Under the pieces are notes generated by a model. The model had not been told where the DNA came from. It was given only the letters and a program-made list of their open reading frames with translations, and did no database searches. Positions 1 through 8,967 of a stretch of DNA of 57,500 bases are shown here, one piece after another. The DNA is taken from positions 245,001-302,500 of the forward strand of contig NZ_OY829944.1 of assembly GCF_963556105.2 (NCBI RefSeq), in the 5' to 3' direction. Each line of letters opens with the position of its first letter. Position 1 is the first letter of the stretch. This stretch comes from an uncultured Tolumonas sp. (lineage in GTDB: Bacteria > Pseudomonadota > Gammaproteobacteria > Enterobacterales > Aeromonadaceae). The position numbers and the translations under genes are program-made.

Positions 1-384
<384 letters not shown>

Positions 385-484
385 TACAACACCCAAGTGG
401 TTTTAAGCTAAGAGCTTGTTTGATTGATTGAACGAACTAGATAAAGAAACGAATTTAGAGTCAGCTTTCTGATTTAACCGAATA

Positions 485-602
485 TGCCTGGCGGCAATAG
501 CGCGATGGAACCACCTGTACCCATGCCGAACACAGAAGTGAAACGTTGTAGCGCCGATGGTAGTGTGGCATTCGCCATGTGAGAGTAGGACACTGCCAGG
601 CT
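485..602 (+). rRNA. 5S ribosomal RNA
   Basis: A ~118-nt gene beginning TGCCTGGCGGC and ending with the complementary CTGCCAGGC, so that the termini form helix I. The internal segment with CCATGCCGAACACAGAAG is the typical gammaproteobacterial 5S core. It lies about 100 nt after 23S in the same rRNA operon and is followed by a terminator. No tRNA gene is visible between 23S and 5S or after 5S. Confidence 0.97.
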
Positions 603-624
603 CCTAAATTGAAGAAAAAGCAAG

Positions 625-649
625 AACCCCGCAATGCGGGGTTTTTTGT
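625..649 (+). terminator. rRNA operon terminator
   Basis: A GC-rich stem (AACCCCGC / GCGGGGTT, loop AAT) is followed by a T run (TTTTTTG), ~25 nt after the 5S end. It is a textbook Rho-independent terminator closing the rRNA operon. Confidence 0.92.
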
Positions 650-681
650 TATCTGAAATTCAGTAAATCCACATTAAAACA

Positions 682-885
682 TCATTTACGCCCGAGCAAT
701 GCAGCACAAATAAAGAATTTTGTGTCACCGTTGGTGTCTTTTTTAATTCGGGCCAAGACTCTCTTTTTATCAATATCCACTAATTCCCAATCATCACGCC
801 GTGAATGGGGTGATTTGGCACCGATACACATCAGATATTCCATGAAAAGGTGGGCATTTTTAATTTCGGTTAAATTTGAATCCAT
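682..885 (-). CDS. small hypothetical protein (67 aa)
   Basis: I do not recognise this 67-residue product. It is preceded on the minus strand by a good Shine-Dalgarno (AGGAG about 9 nt before the ATG), which argues that it is a real gene. It is hydrophilic and mixed-charge, with a basic/acidic centre (residues ~28-50) and a short hydrophobic C-terminal stretch (FFICAALLG). No signal peptide or clear membrane helix is seen. The centre (DDWELVDIDKKRVLARI) could form beta strands. It sits convergent to the rRNA operon and ~250 bp downstream of ybaK. No function can be assigned. Confidence 0.6.
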   Translation of the reverse strand: MDSNLTEIKNAHLFMEYLMCIGAKSPHSRRDDWELVDIDKKRVLARIKKDTNGDTKFFICAALLGRK

Positions 886-1139
886 ACTCTTCTAGCTCCT
901 ATCCGGTATAGCAAATACACTGATGTTGTCATTGCTACTATTTGAGAGTTCGGAATCATAGTTGTCGTCGTAAACCAAGTTCTTATATGACGTACTATGC
1001 ATTTAGCGGACATTCATTATTATGTTATGGAATATCTCTTTCTTGCCTGCTCAATTGAGCTTAGCTGTAGTTTGGTCATTCATCAAAAGAATATATTTAC
1101 GATAATATAGTCTGATCTCAAATAAAGCCTCAAAAGAGG

Positions 1140-1601
1140 CTATTCACTGATATTTGCTACAGCAGCATCAAGCAGGGTAAGTATATCTTGCGGTGCAATT
1201 TCGACGGAAACACCGCGCTTGCCACCACTCACCAAAATAGAAGTCTGTGTTAGTGCACTCTCATCCAGTAATGTTTTTGATGCTTTTTTCTGTGCGAAGG
1301 GGCTAATGCCACCGACTTTATAGCCGGTTAAACGCTCAGCATCTGCTGGTAACATCATAGCTACTTGTTTCAAATGTACCGCTTTTGCCGAGGCTTTCAG
1401 ATTTAAACGCATGTTAACTGGGATGATTGCGGTGATTGTTTGTTTTTCATGCTGCAATAAGAGCGTTTTAAATACTTTAGCTTCTTCCATACCGAGTTGA
1501 TGAGCGCAATGTTTGCCAAAATCATCACTGACATTGCATTCATAGGTATGTACTTTAAATTCGGCACCAATATGTTTTAAGAAACGAATAGCGGGTGTCA
1601 T
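1140..1601 (-). CDS. ybaK: Cys-tRNA(Pro) deacylase, YbaK/EbsC family
   Basis: A 153-aa cytosolic protein of the YbaK family. These free-standing trans-editing enzymes hydrolyse Cys-tRNA(Pro) made in error by prolyl-tRNA synthetase. The family signature GGISPFAQKK near residue 100, the N-terminal MTPAIRFL and the C-terminal SGGKRG all match E. coli YbaK; length is also normal. The start is supported by AAGGAG 8 nt upstream. It would be the next gene downstream of ppc on the same strand if the intervening IS were absent. Confidence 0.93.
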   Translation of the reverse strand: MTPAIRFLKHIGAEFKVHTYECNVSDDFGKHCAHQLGMEEAKVFKTLLLQHEKQTITAIIPVNMRLNLKASAKAVHLKQVAMMLPADAERLTGYKVGGISPFAQKKASKTLLDESALTQTSILVSGGKRGVSVEIAPQDILTLLDAAVANISE

Positions 1602-1638
1602 TTCAATCTCCTTGTTAATTGATCATGAAATAAAATGT

Positions 1639-1848
1639 ATGGTCCGCCCCGTTATTGCAAGAACAAACTTCAATGACGGGATTGGTCTGCGCTAATGTAT
1701 TCGGAGTCTCTGTTGGGAGGCTCTCGCTTCCCGCTCCACGATGAGTTCCGCGCCGGAATATCCTCAAAAAAGCCCAAAGCATTTTCTGCTGTTTTTATTG
1801 TCAGGTTCTATTCCGGTGGTTCTACCGTTTTCGTCATCTTCTCTTTGC
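1639..1848 (-). ncRNA. candidate seekRNA/bridge-type guide RNA of the IS
   Basis: IS110/IS1111 elements are known to encode a noncoding RNA that bridges the transposase to donor and target; in IS1111-type elements it comes from the region downstream of the transposase. This 210-bp segment has no convincing ORF and lies exactly there. Read in transposase orientation it contains CGGGAAG (plus-strand CTTCCCG, 1727-1733) and AATAAAAA (plus-strand TTTTTATT, 1792-1799). These match the left and right flanks of the reconstructed target (TTCCCGGCC followed by TTTTTATTTC). Location is by family knowledge, the matches are seen directly, and the guide role is inference. Confidence 0.45.
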
Positions 1849-2880
1849 TCATGCAAACTCGGATTGCAGTTTCTCTGCATTAAACGCTTCTTTGTACCTC
1901 AATACCGCCCAGACTATCCGGGCCAGTTTATTCGCTAACGCCACACACACTACATTGAACGGCTTACTGGCTCGTAGTTGCACTAACCAGTCCCCAAATA
2001 TCGACCCCGTCTTTTCCGGCCTAGCTAAAATCGCCCTCGCTCCATGAATGAACAGCGTTCTCAGATGTTTATTCCCTCGTTTGCTTATTCCGAGTAAACG
2101 CGGTTTTCCTCCCGTCGAATGCTGATGGGGAACCAGCCCCAGCCATGCGGCCAGATTGCGTCCATTCTTAAATTGTTTCACACTCCCTAATTCCGCCATA
2201 CATTGACTGGCCGTCAGTACACCAACTCCAGGGATCTCATGCAATAATTGCCCTTCATCGCTCTGCGCAACATGGCGCGTAAGTTTGTCATCCTGCACTT
2301 TGATTTGTTCATTCAGATATTTGTAATACTCATGCAATGCCGTTAATTCGATGTTTAATGCTGACGGCAGTTCGGGTGCATTCGCTGTCAGCCAGGTGAA
2401 TAACTGTTTCATCGTCCCATGTCCCTGCGGCAGACTGACACCAAACTCGAGTAATAAAGCACTAATCCTGCACATGCATGCAGTTCGGTCTTTGATATAT
2501 CCCTGCCGAACACGATAAACAGCGGTGATGAGTTGCGCATCCTCTGATTTGACTTCAACAAATCGCATGGACGGCCGTTGCGATGCTTCAGCAATGGCAT
2601 CAGCATCAATGAAATCATTTTTATTGCCTTTGACATAAGGCCGTACATATTGAGGGGGAAGCAGTTTCACTGAATGACCGAGCTTAAGACTCAATCGTCC
2701 CAACCAATGAGCACCTCCGCAGGCTTCAAAGGCGATGGTGGTGAGCGGGGTGTCATAGATAAATTGGATCAACTGTTTGCGGGAAAGTTTTTTTCGAAAA
2801 AGGGTGTTGCCTTTGCGATCGTGTGCAACTAAATGGAAATTAGATTTGCCTAAATCGATACCAATGACTTGAATAGACAT
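1849..2880 (-). CDS. IS110-family transposase (DEDD)
   Basis: A 343-aa transposase. The N-terminal RuvC-like DEDD domain starts with GIDLGKSNFH (Asp9) and continues with AFEACGGAHWL. The C-terminal Transposase_20 domain spans about residues 215-300 (EIPGVGVLTA, then the GLVPHQHSTGGKPR region with the conserved Ser of the family). It catalyses RNA-guided strand exchange of the element, according to recent work on IS110/IS1111 relatives. It appears full length and intact, so the element may be active. Antisense ORFs at its 3' end are shadows. Confidence 0.92.
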   Translation of the reverse strand: MSIQVIGIDLGKSNFHLVAHDRKGNTLFRKKLSRKQLIQFIYDTPLTTIAFEACGGAHWLGRLSLKLGHSVKLLPPQYVRPYVKGNKNDFIDADAIAEASQRPSMRFVEVKSEDAQLITAVYRVRQGYIKDRTACMCRISALLLEFGVSLPQGHGTMKQLFTWLTANAPELPSALNIELTALHEYYKYLNEQIKVQDDKLTRHVAQSDEGQLLHEIPGVGVLTASQCMAELGSVKQFKNGRNLAAWLGLVPHQHSTGGKPRLLGISKRGNKHLRTLFIHGARAILARPEKTGSIFGDWLVQLRASKPFNVVCVALANKLARIVWAVLRYKEAFNAEKLQSEFA

Positions 2881-2951
2881 GATGGTTCACCTCCGTTACC
2901 TAACTCATTCTCAGCTTAGTCGCTGAGAACGGAGGCGGACCATCTAATTAA

Positions 2952-2969
2952 GGCCGGGAAGTCCCGGCC
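2952..2969 (-). terminator. ppc terminator stem, U-tract displaced by the IS
   Basis: A perfect 8-bp stem GGCCGGGA/TCCCGGCC with a 2-nt loop lies 13 nt after the ppc stop. In the ppc direction it is now followed by TTAATTAG and the IS end rather than a T run. Joining it to the sequence on the far side of the IS gives T5-A-T3, a standard Rho-independent tail. Confidence 0.75.
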
Positions 2970-2982
2970 TTTGTATTGTTTG

Positions 2983-5616
2983 CTAGCCTGTATTTCGCAT
3001 ACCGGCAGCAATACCGGCAATGGTGACCATGAGAGCTTGGTCAACCTGCGGATGTACTTCATCAGGATTAGCGCGGGAACGATGCAGCAATTCTACCTGA
3101 AGCACGTTCAATGGATCGGTGTACGGATTACGCAATTTGATTGACTCTTTGATCCATGGCTGTTCATCCAGCAGTTCACCGCGTTTAGGGCGCAGTTGCA
3201 GAATCACATTGATAGAATCTTGCAGTTCCTGACGTAAACGCTTACCCAATGGCCAGAGATTTTCTGGCGCAAGACGCAAGTCATAATACTCGGCTAACCA
3301 AAGATCAGCTTTCAAGAACACCATTTCTAACATTTCGAGTCGGGTGCGGAAGAATGGCCACTGTTGATCCATTTCTTTCAATACACCTTCTTTACCATCA
3401 TCAATCACAGCTTGCAGTGCAACATGCGCACCTAACCAAGACGGCAGCATCAGGCGGTTTTGTGTCCAAGCGAAGATCCATGGAATTGCGCGCAGTGATT
3501 CCACACCACCATTTGGTTTACGTTTTGATGGACGGGAACCCAGTGGTAATTTGCCTAATTCCATTTCCGGTGTTGCAGCGCGGAAATAAGGGACAAAATC
3601 CGGCTCATCACGCACCACACTGCGATAATGCTGGCAGGAAATTTCTGATAGTTTATCCATCACGTCGTACCACTCTGCTTTAGGCTTCGGTGGTGGTAGC
3701 AGGTTAGCTTCCAATACGGCGCTGGTGTAAAGCTTGAAGTTATGGATCGCCACTTCGGGTAAACCAAACTTAAAGCGGATCATTTCACCTTGTTCGGTGA
3801 CACGGAAACCACCCTTTAATGATCCCGGTGGCTGCGACAGAATTGCCTGATGCGCTGGTCCACCGCCACGGCCGATAGTACCACCACGCCCGTGGAACAG
3901 GGTCAGTTTCAGATCTTCACGTTCAGCGATGGCAACCAGCTCTTCCATGGCACGATATTGTGCCCAGCCGGCGGACATCATACCGGCGTCCTTCGCCGAG
4001 TCGGAGTAACCGATCATGACGTATTGCTGGCCACGGATATAGTTACGATACCATTCTACGGATAATAGACGATTTAATACCGCTGCAGCATTTTGTAGAT
4101 CGTTTTGTGTTTCGAACAGTGGTGCAATTGGCATCTGGAACTTGCAGCCGACTTCTTTTAGCAGCAGTTGTACGGCTAATACATCGGATGGCTGACGTGC
4201 CATCGAGATGATATAGATCCCGAAAGCATCGGGGTCGGTCTGCGCAATAACACGACAAGTATCGATAACTTCTTGTGATTCAGCACTTGGTTGCCAGTTG
4301 GCTGGTAGCAAAGGACGACGCGATTCCAGTTCTCTTAGCAGGAATTCTTGTTTTTCGCTTTCGTTCCATTGCGCGTAATCGCCCAGCCCCAGATATTGGG
4401 TCAGTTCAGAGCAAACTTGGCCGTGGCGTTCACCATCCTGACGGATATCCAGTTTCAGCAGGTTGATACCAAAACAGGCCAGTTTACGCATGACATCCAG
4501 CAGCATACCATCAGCAATGATACTCATCCCACATGTTTGTAGGGAACGGTAGCAGAGTTCCAGTGGTTCACGCAGTTGCTCGGTACGGGTGATCAGATCG
4601 CGGTTTTCAGTGTATTGGCCCTGTAACTTCGCGGTAACTGCTTGCTGTGTTTCACGCAATGCATCACGTACACCGCGTAACATCTCACGATATGGTTCAC
4701 CACATTCACCGACACGCTGACGTAATTCGTCATTACAGTCCGTCATCGAGAGTTCAGAAACCAGCTCCTGAATATCGGTCAGGAACAGATTGATGGCCAC
4801 CCAACGCGACAGCAATAAAACTTCCTGTGTCACCTTGGAAGTAACAAACGGGTTGCCGTCACGGTCACCACCCATCCAGGAAGCAATGCGGATCGGATGG
4901 GCATGTAGCGGTAGGCGAATACCAAAATTTTCTTGTAAACGGTCATCCAGTTTACGTAAAAATAACGGGATAGCTGGCCACAAGTTGTTTTCAATAACGG
5001 CAAAACCCCATTTCGCCTCATCAACCGGCGTTGGGCGTTGCTGACGGATTTCGTTGGTGTGCCACGACTGATTGACCAGCTGTTCAATACGGTGTTGGAT
5101 AAATTTGCATTCGCGAGGCGTCAGATCCTGCAGTTCCAACTCTTCCAAACATTCGTTCAGTTGCACGTGTTTATGAATCAACGTGCGGCGTGTCACTTCG
5201 GTTGGATGCGCGGTCAGAACCAGTTCGATGTCCAGCTCACAAACGGTATCAATGATTTCCTGTTCAGACAGGTTGGCGTTTTTCAGTTTATCGAACAGTT
5301 TGTCCAGTGGGTCTGGCGTAGTATGCAATTCACCCTGACGTGACATGGAGTGAAACTGTTCAGCTACGTTGGCCAGATTAAGAAATTGGCTGAATGCGCG
5401 CGCGACAGGCAATAGTTCGTCATCGCTCAAGTTTTGTAACGTAGATATCAGTTTTTGTCTGTCTTCTTCGTTACCCTGACGGGAAGATTTAGCCAGCTGA
5501 CGAATATTCTCGATCTTGTCGAGAAATTCCTCGCCAAGATGTTCCTTGATGGTCTTGCCCAGCAGTTGGCCAAGCATGCCAACATTACCGCGCAATGCCG
5601 CGTACATATCATTCAT
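2983..5616 (-). CDS. ppc: phosphoenolpyruvate carboxylase
   Basis: An 877-aa cytosolic enzyme, close to the 883 aa of E. coli Ppc. It adds bicarbonate to phosphoenolpyruvate to make oxaloacetate, replenishing the TCA cycle. Visible motifs are the catalytic-His segment [14 protein letters not shown], the glycine-rich [16 protein letters not shown] loop, [11 protein letters not shown] and the C-terminal MRNTG. I chose the ATG at 5616 ([13 protein letters not shown]) because it aligns with E. coli and has AAGGA 7 nt upstream; a longer in-frame extension of 10 codons has no such support. A candidate promoter lies ~60-85 nt upstream. It sits alone between argE (upstream, same strand) and the IS. 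Confidence 0.97.
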   Translation of the reverse strand: MNDMYAALRGNVGMLGQLLGKTIKEHLGEEFLDKIENIRQLAKSSRQGNEEDRQKLISTLQNLSDDELLPVARAFSQFLNLANVAEQFHSMSRQGELHTTPDPLDKLFDKLKNANLSEQEIIDTVCELDIELVLTAHPTEVTRRTLIHKHVQLNECLEELELQDLTPRECKFIQHRIEQLVNQSWHTNEIRQQRPTPVDEAKWGFAVIENNLWPAIPLFLRKLDDRLQENFGIRLPLHAHPIRIASWMGGDRDGNPFVTSKVTQEVLLLSRWVAINLFLTDIQELVSELSMTDCNDELRQRVGECGEPYREMLRGVRDALRETQQAVTAKLQGQYTENRDLITRTEQLREPLELCYRSLQTCGMSIIADGMLLDVMRKLACFGINLLKLDIRQDGERHGQVCSELTQYLGLGDYAQWNESEKQEFLLRELESRRPLLPANWQPSAESQEVIDTCRVIAQTDPDAFGIYIISMARQPSDVLAVQLLLKEVGCKFQMPIAPLFETQNDLQNAAAVLNRLLSVEWYRNYIRGQQYVMIGYSDSAKDAGMMSAGWAQYRAMEELVAIAEREDLKLTLFHGRGGTIGRGGGPAHQAILSQPPGSLKGGFRVTEQGEMIRFKFGLPEVAIHNFKLYTSAVLEANLLPPPKPKAEWYDVMDKLSEISCQHYRSVVRDEPDFVPYFRAATPEMELGKLPLGSRPSKRKPNGGVESLRAIPWIFAWTQNRLMLPSWLGAHVALQAVIDDGKEGVLKEMDQQWPFFRTRLEMLEMVFLKADLWLAEYYDLRLAPENLWPLGKRLRQELQDSINVILQLRPKRGELLDEQPWIKESIKLRNPYTDPLNVLQVELLHRSRANPDEVHPQVDQALMVTIAGIAAGMRNTG

Positions 5617-5673
5617 TATGTCGTCCTTACAATAATAGCGGGGCATACAGCAAGTACCCCGCGAGCAGTTCCA

Positions 5674-5701
5674 ATTATCAGTAATCTTGTTGGCAGATCA
5701 A
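5674..5701 (-). promoter_or_regulatory. candidate ppc promoter
   Basis: On the minus strand, TTGATC (-35) and GATAAT (-10, 5 of 6 matches) are separated by 16 bp, ~60 nt before the ppc start. The leader between also holds an inverted repeat GCGGGG/CCCCGC (5638-5662), which could fold in the 5' UTR. Confidence 0.5.
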
Positions 5702-5743
5702 CGAGTGAACGCCTTAAAAATGCAAAAAAGTGCACTGTTTTGG

Positions 5744-6889
5744 TTATAAACAGAAACGCTGCACCAAATGGCGGATCAATTCCGTTGTTGGTTTAACAAA
5801 GGATAGATCAAGGTATTCATCTGGCTGGTGTGCCTGAGTAATGTAGCCGGGCCCCATCACGATGGTTTCGCAGCCGAGTTGTTGAATAAACGGTGCTTCA
5901 GTACAGTAATTCACAACCTCTGCCGGATGGCCACTCAGCACTTCGGCTTCTTTAACCAGTAATGAATTTTCATCACAGCCATATGGCGGCACGGGTTCAT
6001 GCAGATGTTCAAGACTGATGGCGCCCGGATATTCTGCTTCTATCGGTGCTAAATGGCGTTTTAACTCGGCAATTAAATCTTCTGGCATGACACCAGGAAT
6101 GGGGCGCAAATCGATGCACAGTTCGCAGCCACCACAAATACGGTTAGCGCTGTCGCCGCCATGAATACTGCCCAGATTTAACGTCGGGTAGGGCACATCA
6201 AAATGCGCATTGTTATATTTCTGCTTTAATTCCTGCTGCATCACCAGCACTTTGCTTAGCACTTTATGCATGATCTCGATGGCATTGACGCCATTTGCCG
6301 GGTTCGATGAATGCCCGCTTTTGCCAGTCACTCTGATCGCTTCAGACATGTGACCTTTATGCATAAATACCGGCACTAACCCTGTTGGTTCGCCAATTAC
6401 CGCATAATCTGGGCGGATTGGGTGGGCATCGGCAATCGCTTTTGCGCCAGCCATGCTGGTTTCTTCGTCAGCGGTCGCCAGAATACGTAGTGGTTTTTTC
6501 AGCTGCGTTAAATCGATATCTTTTAATGCTTCGGCAATAAAGACAAAAAAGCCTTTCATATCGATGGTGCCGAGACCATAAATACGATCACCTTCTTGCG
6601 TTAGCTGGAAAGGGTCTTTCTGCCAACGTCCGGCATCAAAAGGTACGGTATCAGTGTGACCGGCAAGGAGCAGTCCACCGTCACCACTACCAATGGTCGC
6701 GATCAGATTCAGTTTTCCTGCTGTGCCTGGCACAGGCGTGATGTCGATCTGCATACCAAATTGTTCAAACCACGATGCCAGCAGTTCGATTACACCTTTA
6801 TTACTCTGATCCCAGGCAGGATCTGTGCTGCTGATCGACGGCTGCGCGATAATATCGCGGTACATCTGAAAAAAATCGAGATTACTCAT
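5744..6889 (-). CDS. argE: acetylornithine deacetylase
   Basis: A 381-aa metallo-exopeptidase of the M20/ArgE-DapE family. It hydrolyses N2-acetylornithine to ornithine, the fifth step of linear arginine synthesis. The metal-site motifs are clear: [12 protein letters not shown], then GTIDMKGFF and [12 protein letters not shown] (catalytic Glu pair). Length matches E. coli ArgE (383). The start has AAGGAGGA directly upstream. It is divergent from argCBF across a 244-bp region holding ARG-box-like sites, so it is probably co-regulated with that operon by ArgR. Confidence 0.96.
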   Translation of the reverse strand: MSNLDFFQMYRDIIAQPSISSTDPAWDQSNKGVIELLASWFEQFGMQIDITPVPGTAGKLNLIATIGSGDGGLLLAGHTDTVPFDAGRWQKDPFQLTQEGDRIYGLGTIDMKGFFVFIAEALKDIDLTQLKKPLRILATADEETSMAGAKAIADAHPIRPDYAVIGEPTGLVPVFMHKGHMSEAIRVTGKSGHSSNPANGVNAIEIMHKVLSKVLVMQQELKQKYNNAHFDVPYPTLNLGSIHGGDSANRICGGCELCIDLRPIPGVMPEDLIAELKRHLAPIEAEYPGAISLEHLHEPVPPYGCDENSLLVKEAEVLSGHPAEVVNYCTEAPFIQQLGCETIVMGPGYITQAHQPDEYLDLSFVKPTTELIRHLVQRFCL

Positions 6890-6922
6890 GTTTCCTCCTT
6901 GCGCGGCACAGTTTAATTTGGT

Positions 6923-6961
6923 AAATAATAGAAATGCAATCGAAATGCATAAATATTAACT
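6923..6961. promoter_or_regulatory. tandem ARG boxes (ArgR operator) between argE and argC
   Basis: Compared with the ARG-box core TGAATwwwwATTCA, TGCATAAATATTAA (6946-6959) fits 12 of 14 positions and ATAATAGAAATGCA (6925-6938) fits 10 of 14. The two are 21 bp apart centre to centre, which is the usual spacing of paired ArgR boxes. They overlap a minus-strand TTGCAT/TAAACT-like argE promoter. Sites and spacing are seen; ArgR binding is inferred. Confidence 0.6.
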
Positions 6962-7133
6962 TCTAAGGGCCGCATTATATCGGCTTCAGTCACAAGGCAA
7001 CCAATATGTTCATTCAGCAATTTTTCTTCGATCGACGATATATTTCTGTTTGAATCTGCCACACTATGTGCCGCAGAAGTCCGCATTTCACTTCGCTACG
7101 AATTAATCTGAATTGAGATAAATGGAAAGCACT

Positions 7134-8141
7134 ATGCTTAATGTCGTAATTATTGGTGCCAGTGGCTATGCCGGTGCAGAGCTTGCTTTATTAGTGCACA
7201 AACACCCTGAGCTTAACCTGAAAGGGCTCTATGTGTCTGCAGGTAGTCAGGATGCCAACAAACCTTTTTCTGCTTTGCATCCACAATGCTTAGGTCTGGT
7301 CGATCTGCCAGTTAAGCCGTTAGATGATGCGGGTATGCAAGAAGCTAAAACCGGTACTGATCTGGTTTGTTTAGCGACTGCGCATGAAGTCAGTATGAAT
7401 CTGGCACCTGTTTTCTTGGCTGCAGGTATTCCAGTATTTGACCTGTCTGGTGCATTCCGTGTGCAGCAAGATGGTTTCTACGACAAATATTATGGTTTCA
7501 CCCACGATCAACCAGAATGGCTGTCGAAAGCCGTTTATGGTTTAGCAGAGTGGAATGCCGAGCAAATCAAGCAGACGGATTTGGTTGCGGTCGCGGGCTG
7601 TTATCCAACCGCTTCATTGCTGGCGCTAAAACCGCTGATGGAAGCGGGCCTGATCAAAGCAGAGACCACACCAATTATTAATGCGGTATCAGGCGTTTCT
7701 GGTGCCGGTCGTAAAGCGGCGATTGGTACGAGCTTTTGCGAAGTAAGCTTGAACCCTTATGGTGTGTTTAATCACCGTCATCAGCCAGAGATCAGTTATC
7801 ACCTGGGTGGAAAAGTGATTTTCCAACCGCATCTGGGTAATTTTGTTCGCGGTATTCTGGCGACCATTTATGTCCAGCTGGCTGATGGTGTGACGGAAGA
7901 ACAAGTGAATGCCGCGTATGCCCAAGCTTACGCCGATAGCCCAATTGTCCGCTTAAGCAAACAATGGCCGTCAATCCGCAGTGTGGCTGGCACGCCATTC
8001 TGTGATCTGCATTGGCAAATGCAGGATGGAATGCTGATTGTTGGTTCCGCGATCGATAACTTGTTGAAAGGTGCCTCATCACAGGCGCTGCAATGTATTA
8101 ATCTGCGGTTTGGTTTTGCGCCAACCACTGGTTTGATGTAA
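7134..8141 (+). CDS. argC: N-acetyl-gamma-glutamyl-phosphate reductase
   Basis: A 335-aa NADPH-dependent enzyme converting N-acetylglutamyl phosphate to the semialdehyde, third step of arginine synthesis. It has the Rossmann start [14 protein letters not shown], the catalytic-cysteine motif VAGCYPTAS near residue 155, and HRHQPEI and PHLGNF typical of the family. I prefer ATG 7134 ([11 protein letters not shown], as in E. coli) over an ATG four codons earlier, because GGAAAG lies just before it. First gene of an argC-argB-argF run; 17 bp separate it from argB. Confidence 0.96.
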   Translation: MLNVVIIGASGYAGAELALLVHKHPELNLKGLYVSAGSQDANKPFSALHPQCLGLVDLPVKPLDDAGMQEAKTGTDLVCLATAHEVSMNLAPVFLAAGIPVFDLSGAFRVQQDGFYDKYYGFTHDQPEWLSKAVYGLAEWNAEQIKQTDLVAVAGCYPTASLLALKPLMEAGLIKAETTPIINAVSGVSGAGRKAAIGTSFCEVSLNPYGVFNHRHQPEISYHLGGKVIFQPHLGNFVRGILATIYVQLADGVTEEQVNAAYAQAYADSPIVRLSKQWPSIRSVAGTPFCDLHWQMQDGMLIVGSAIDNLLKGASSQALQCINLRFGFAPTTGLM

Positions 8142-8158
8142 GTAAGGATTCAAGATAA

Positions 8159-8941
8159 ATGACACAACAAGTTCCATTGATCATCAAACTGGGTGGTGCG
8201 CTGTTAGAAACTGAAGGCGCATTGACGTCCTTTATCGGTGGCATTCAACGCTTTTTGCAACAATTCCCGCGCCCATTAGTTTTAGTGCATGGTGGTGGTT
8301 GTCTGGTTGACGATCTACTGAAAGCTCTGGGTAAAACCAGCACCAAGAAAAATGGTCTACGTGTTACACCGGCAGATCAAATTCCCTATGTTGTTGGTGC
8401 ATTAGCGGGTACTGCCAACAAACAAATGATGGCGGAAGCTATTGCTCAAGGCTTGAACCCGGTGGGTTTAAGTCTGGCCGATGGTGGTCTGTGCGACGTT
8501 ACCCAGCTTGATCCGGAATTGGGCAATGTTGGTGATTGCAAACCAAAAAATCCAGCATTGTTGCAAGTATTACTGGCGCAAAATTTCCTGCCCGTGATTA
8601 GCTCGATTGGCATTACCGCGCAAGGTGAGCTGATGAACGTCAATGCCGATCAAGCGGCGATTGCGCTGGCCGAGTTGCTGGATGCTGATCTGATCATGCT
8701 GTCTGATGTCGTCGGCATTCTGGATGCGAATAAACAACTGATCCCTGAATTGAACACAGTAAAAACAGAACAACTGGTTGCCGACGGTGTGATCACAGAT
8801 GGTATGGCAGTCAAAGTTAAAGCGGCACTGCAAGTTTCTGCTGCCATTCAAAAACCGATTGTCGTTGCCAGCTGGCGTGATCCTGATTTGTTACTGAAAC
8901 TGGCCAATGGCGAAGCAACGGGTACTCGTATTCAAGCTTAA
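8159..8941 (+). CDS. argB: acetylglutamate kinase
   Basis: A 260-aa amino-acid kinase that phosphorylates N-acetylglutamate with ATP, second step of arginine synthesis. The glycine-rich nucleotide site is IIKLGGALLE at the N terminus, the substrate loop is VHGGGCLVDDLL, and the C-terminal IITDGMAVKVKAAL helix carries the conserved Lys. Length equals E. coli ArgB (258), the short arginine-insensitive type without the N-terminal helix of regulated kinases. An AAGGATT ribosome site precedes the ATG. It lies between argC and argF with short gaps. Confidence 0.96.
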   Translation: MTQQVPLIIKLGGALLETEGALTSFIGGIQRFLQQFPRPLVLVHGGGCLVDDLLKALGKTSTKKNGLRVTPADQIPYVVGALAGTANKQMMAEAIAQGLNPVGLSLADGGLCDVTQLDPELGNVGDCKPKNPALLQVLLAQNFLPVISSIGITAQGELMNVNADQAAIALAELLDADLIMLSDVVGILDANKQLIPELNTVKTEQLVADGVITDGMAVKVKAALQVSAAIQKPIVVASWRDPDLLLKLANGEATGTRIQA

Positions 8942-8967
8942 TAAATGGATTATTAAGGAGCGCAGTG

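Larger units (their letters stand above)
1636..2950 (-). mobile_element. IS110-family (IS1111-type) insertion sequence
   Basis: One transposase gene is flanked by short inverted repeats, ATGGTCCGCC at 1639-1648 and its complement GGCGGACCAT at 2934-2943. IS1111-type elements have subterminal repeats with a few bases outside them (by literature, 7 on the side upstream of the transposase and 3 on the other); applying that gives the boundaries used here, ~1.3 kb. The long noncoding part (~210 bp) is downstream of the transposase, as in the IS1111 subgroup. A 7-bp hairpin (TCTCAGC/GCTGAGA, 2909-2928) lies upstream of the transposase. No target duplication is seen, as is usual for the family. The element abuts the ppc terminator stem. 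Confidence 0.85.

Noticed and set aside
385-484. tRNA gene between 23S and 5S
   Set aside because: The ~100-nt spacer has no cloverleaf or T-loop consensus.
1695-1938. Two plus-strand ORFs over the IS noncoding end
   Set aside because: They are out of phase with each other, overlap the transposase 3' end and the candidate guide RNA, and have no ribosome site or resemblance to known proteins.
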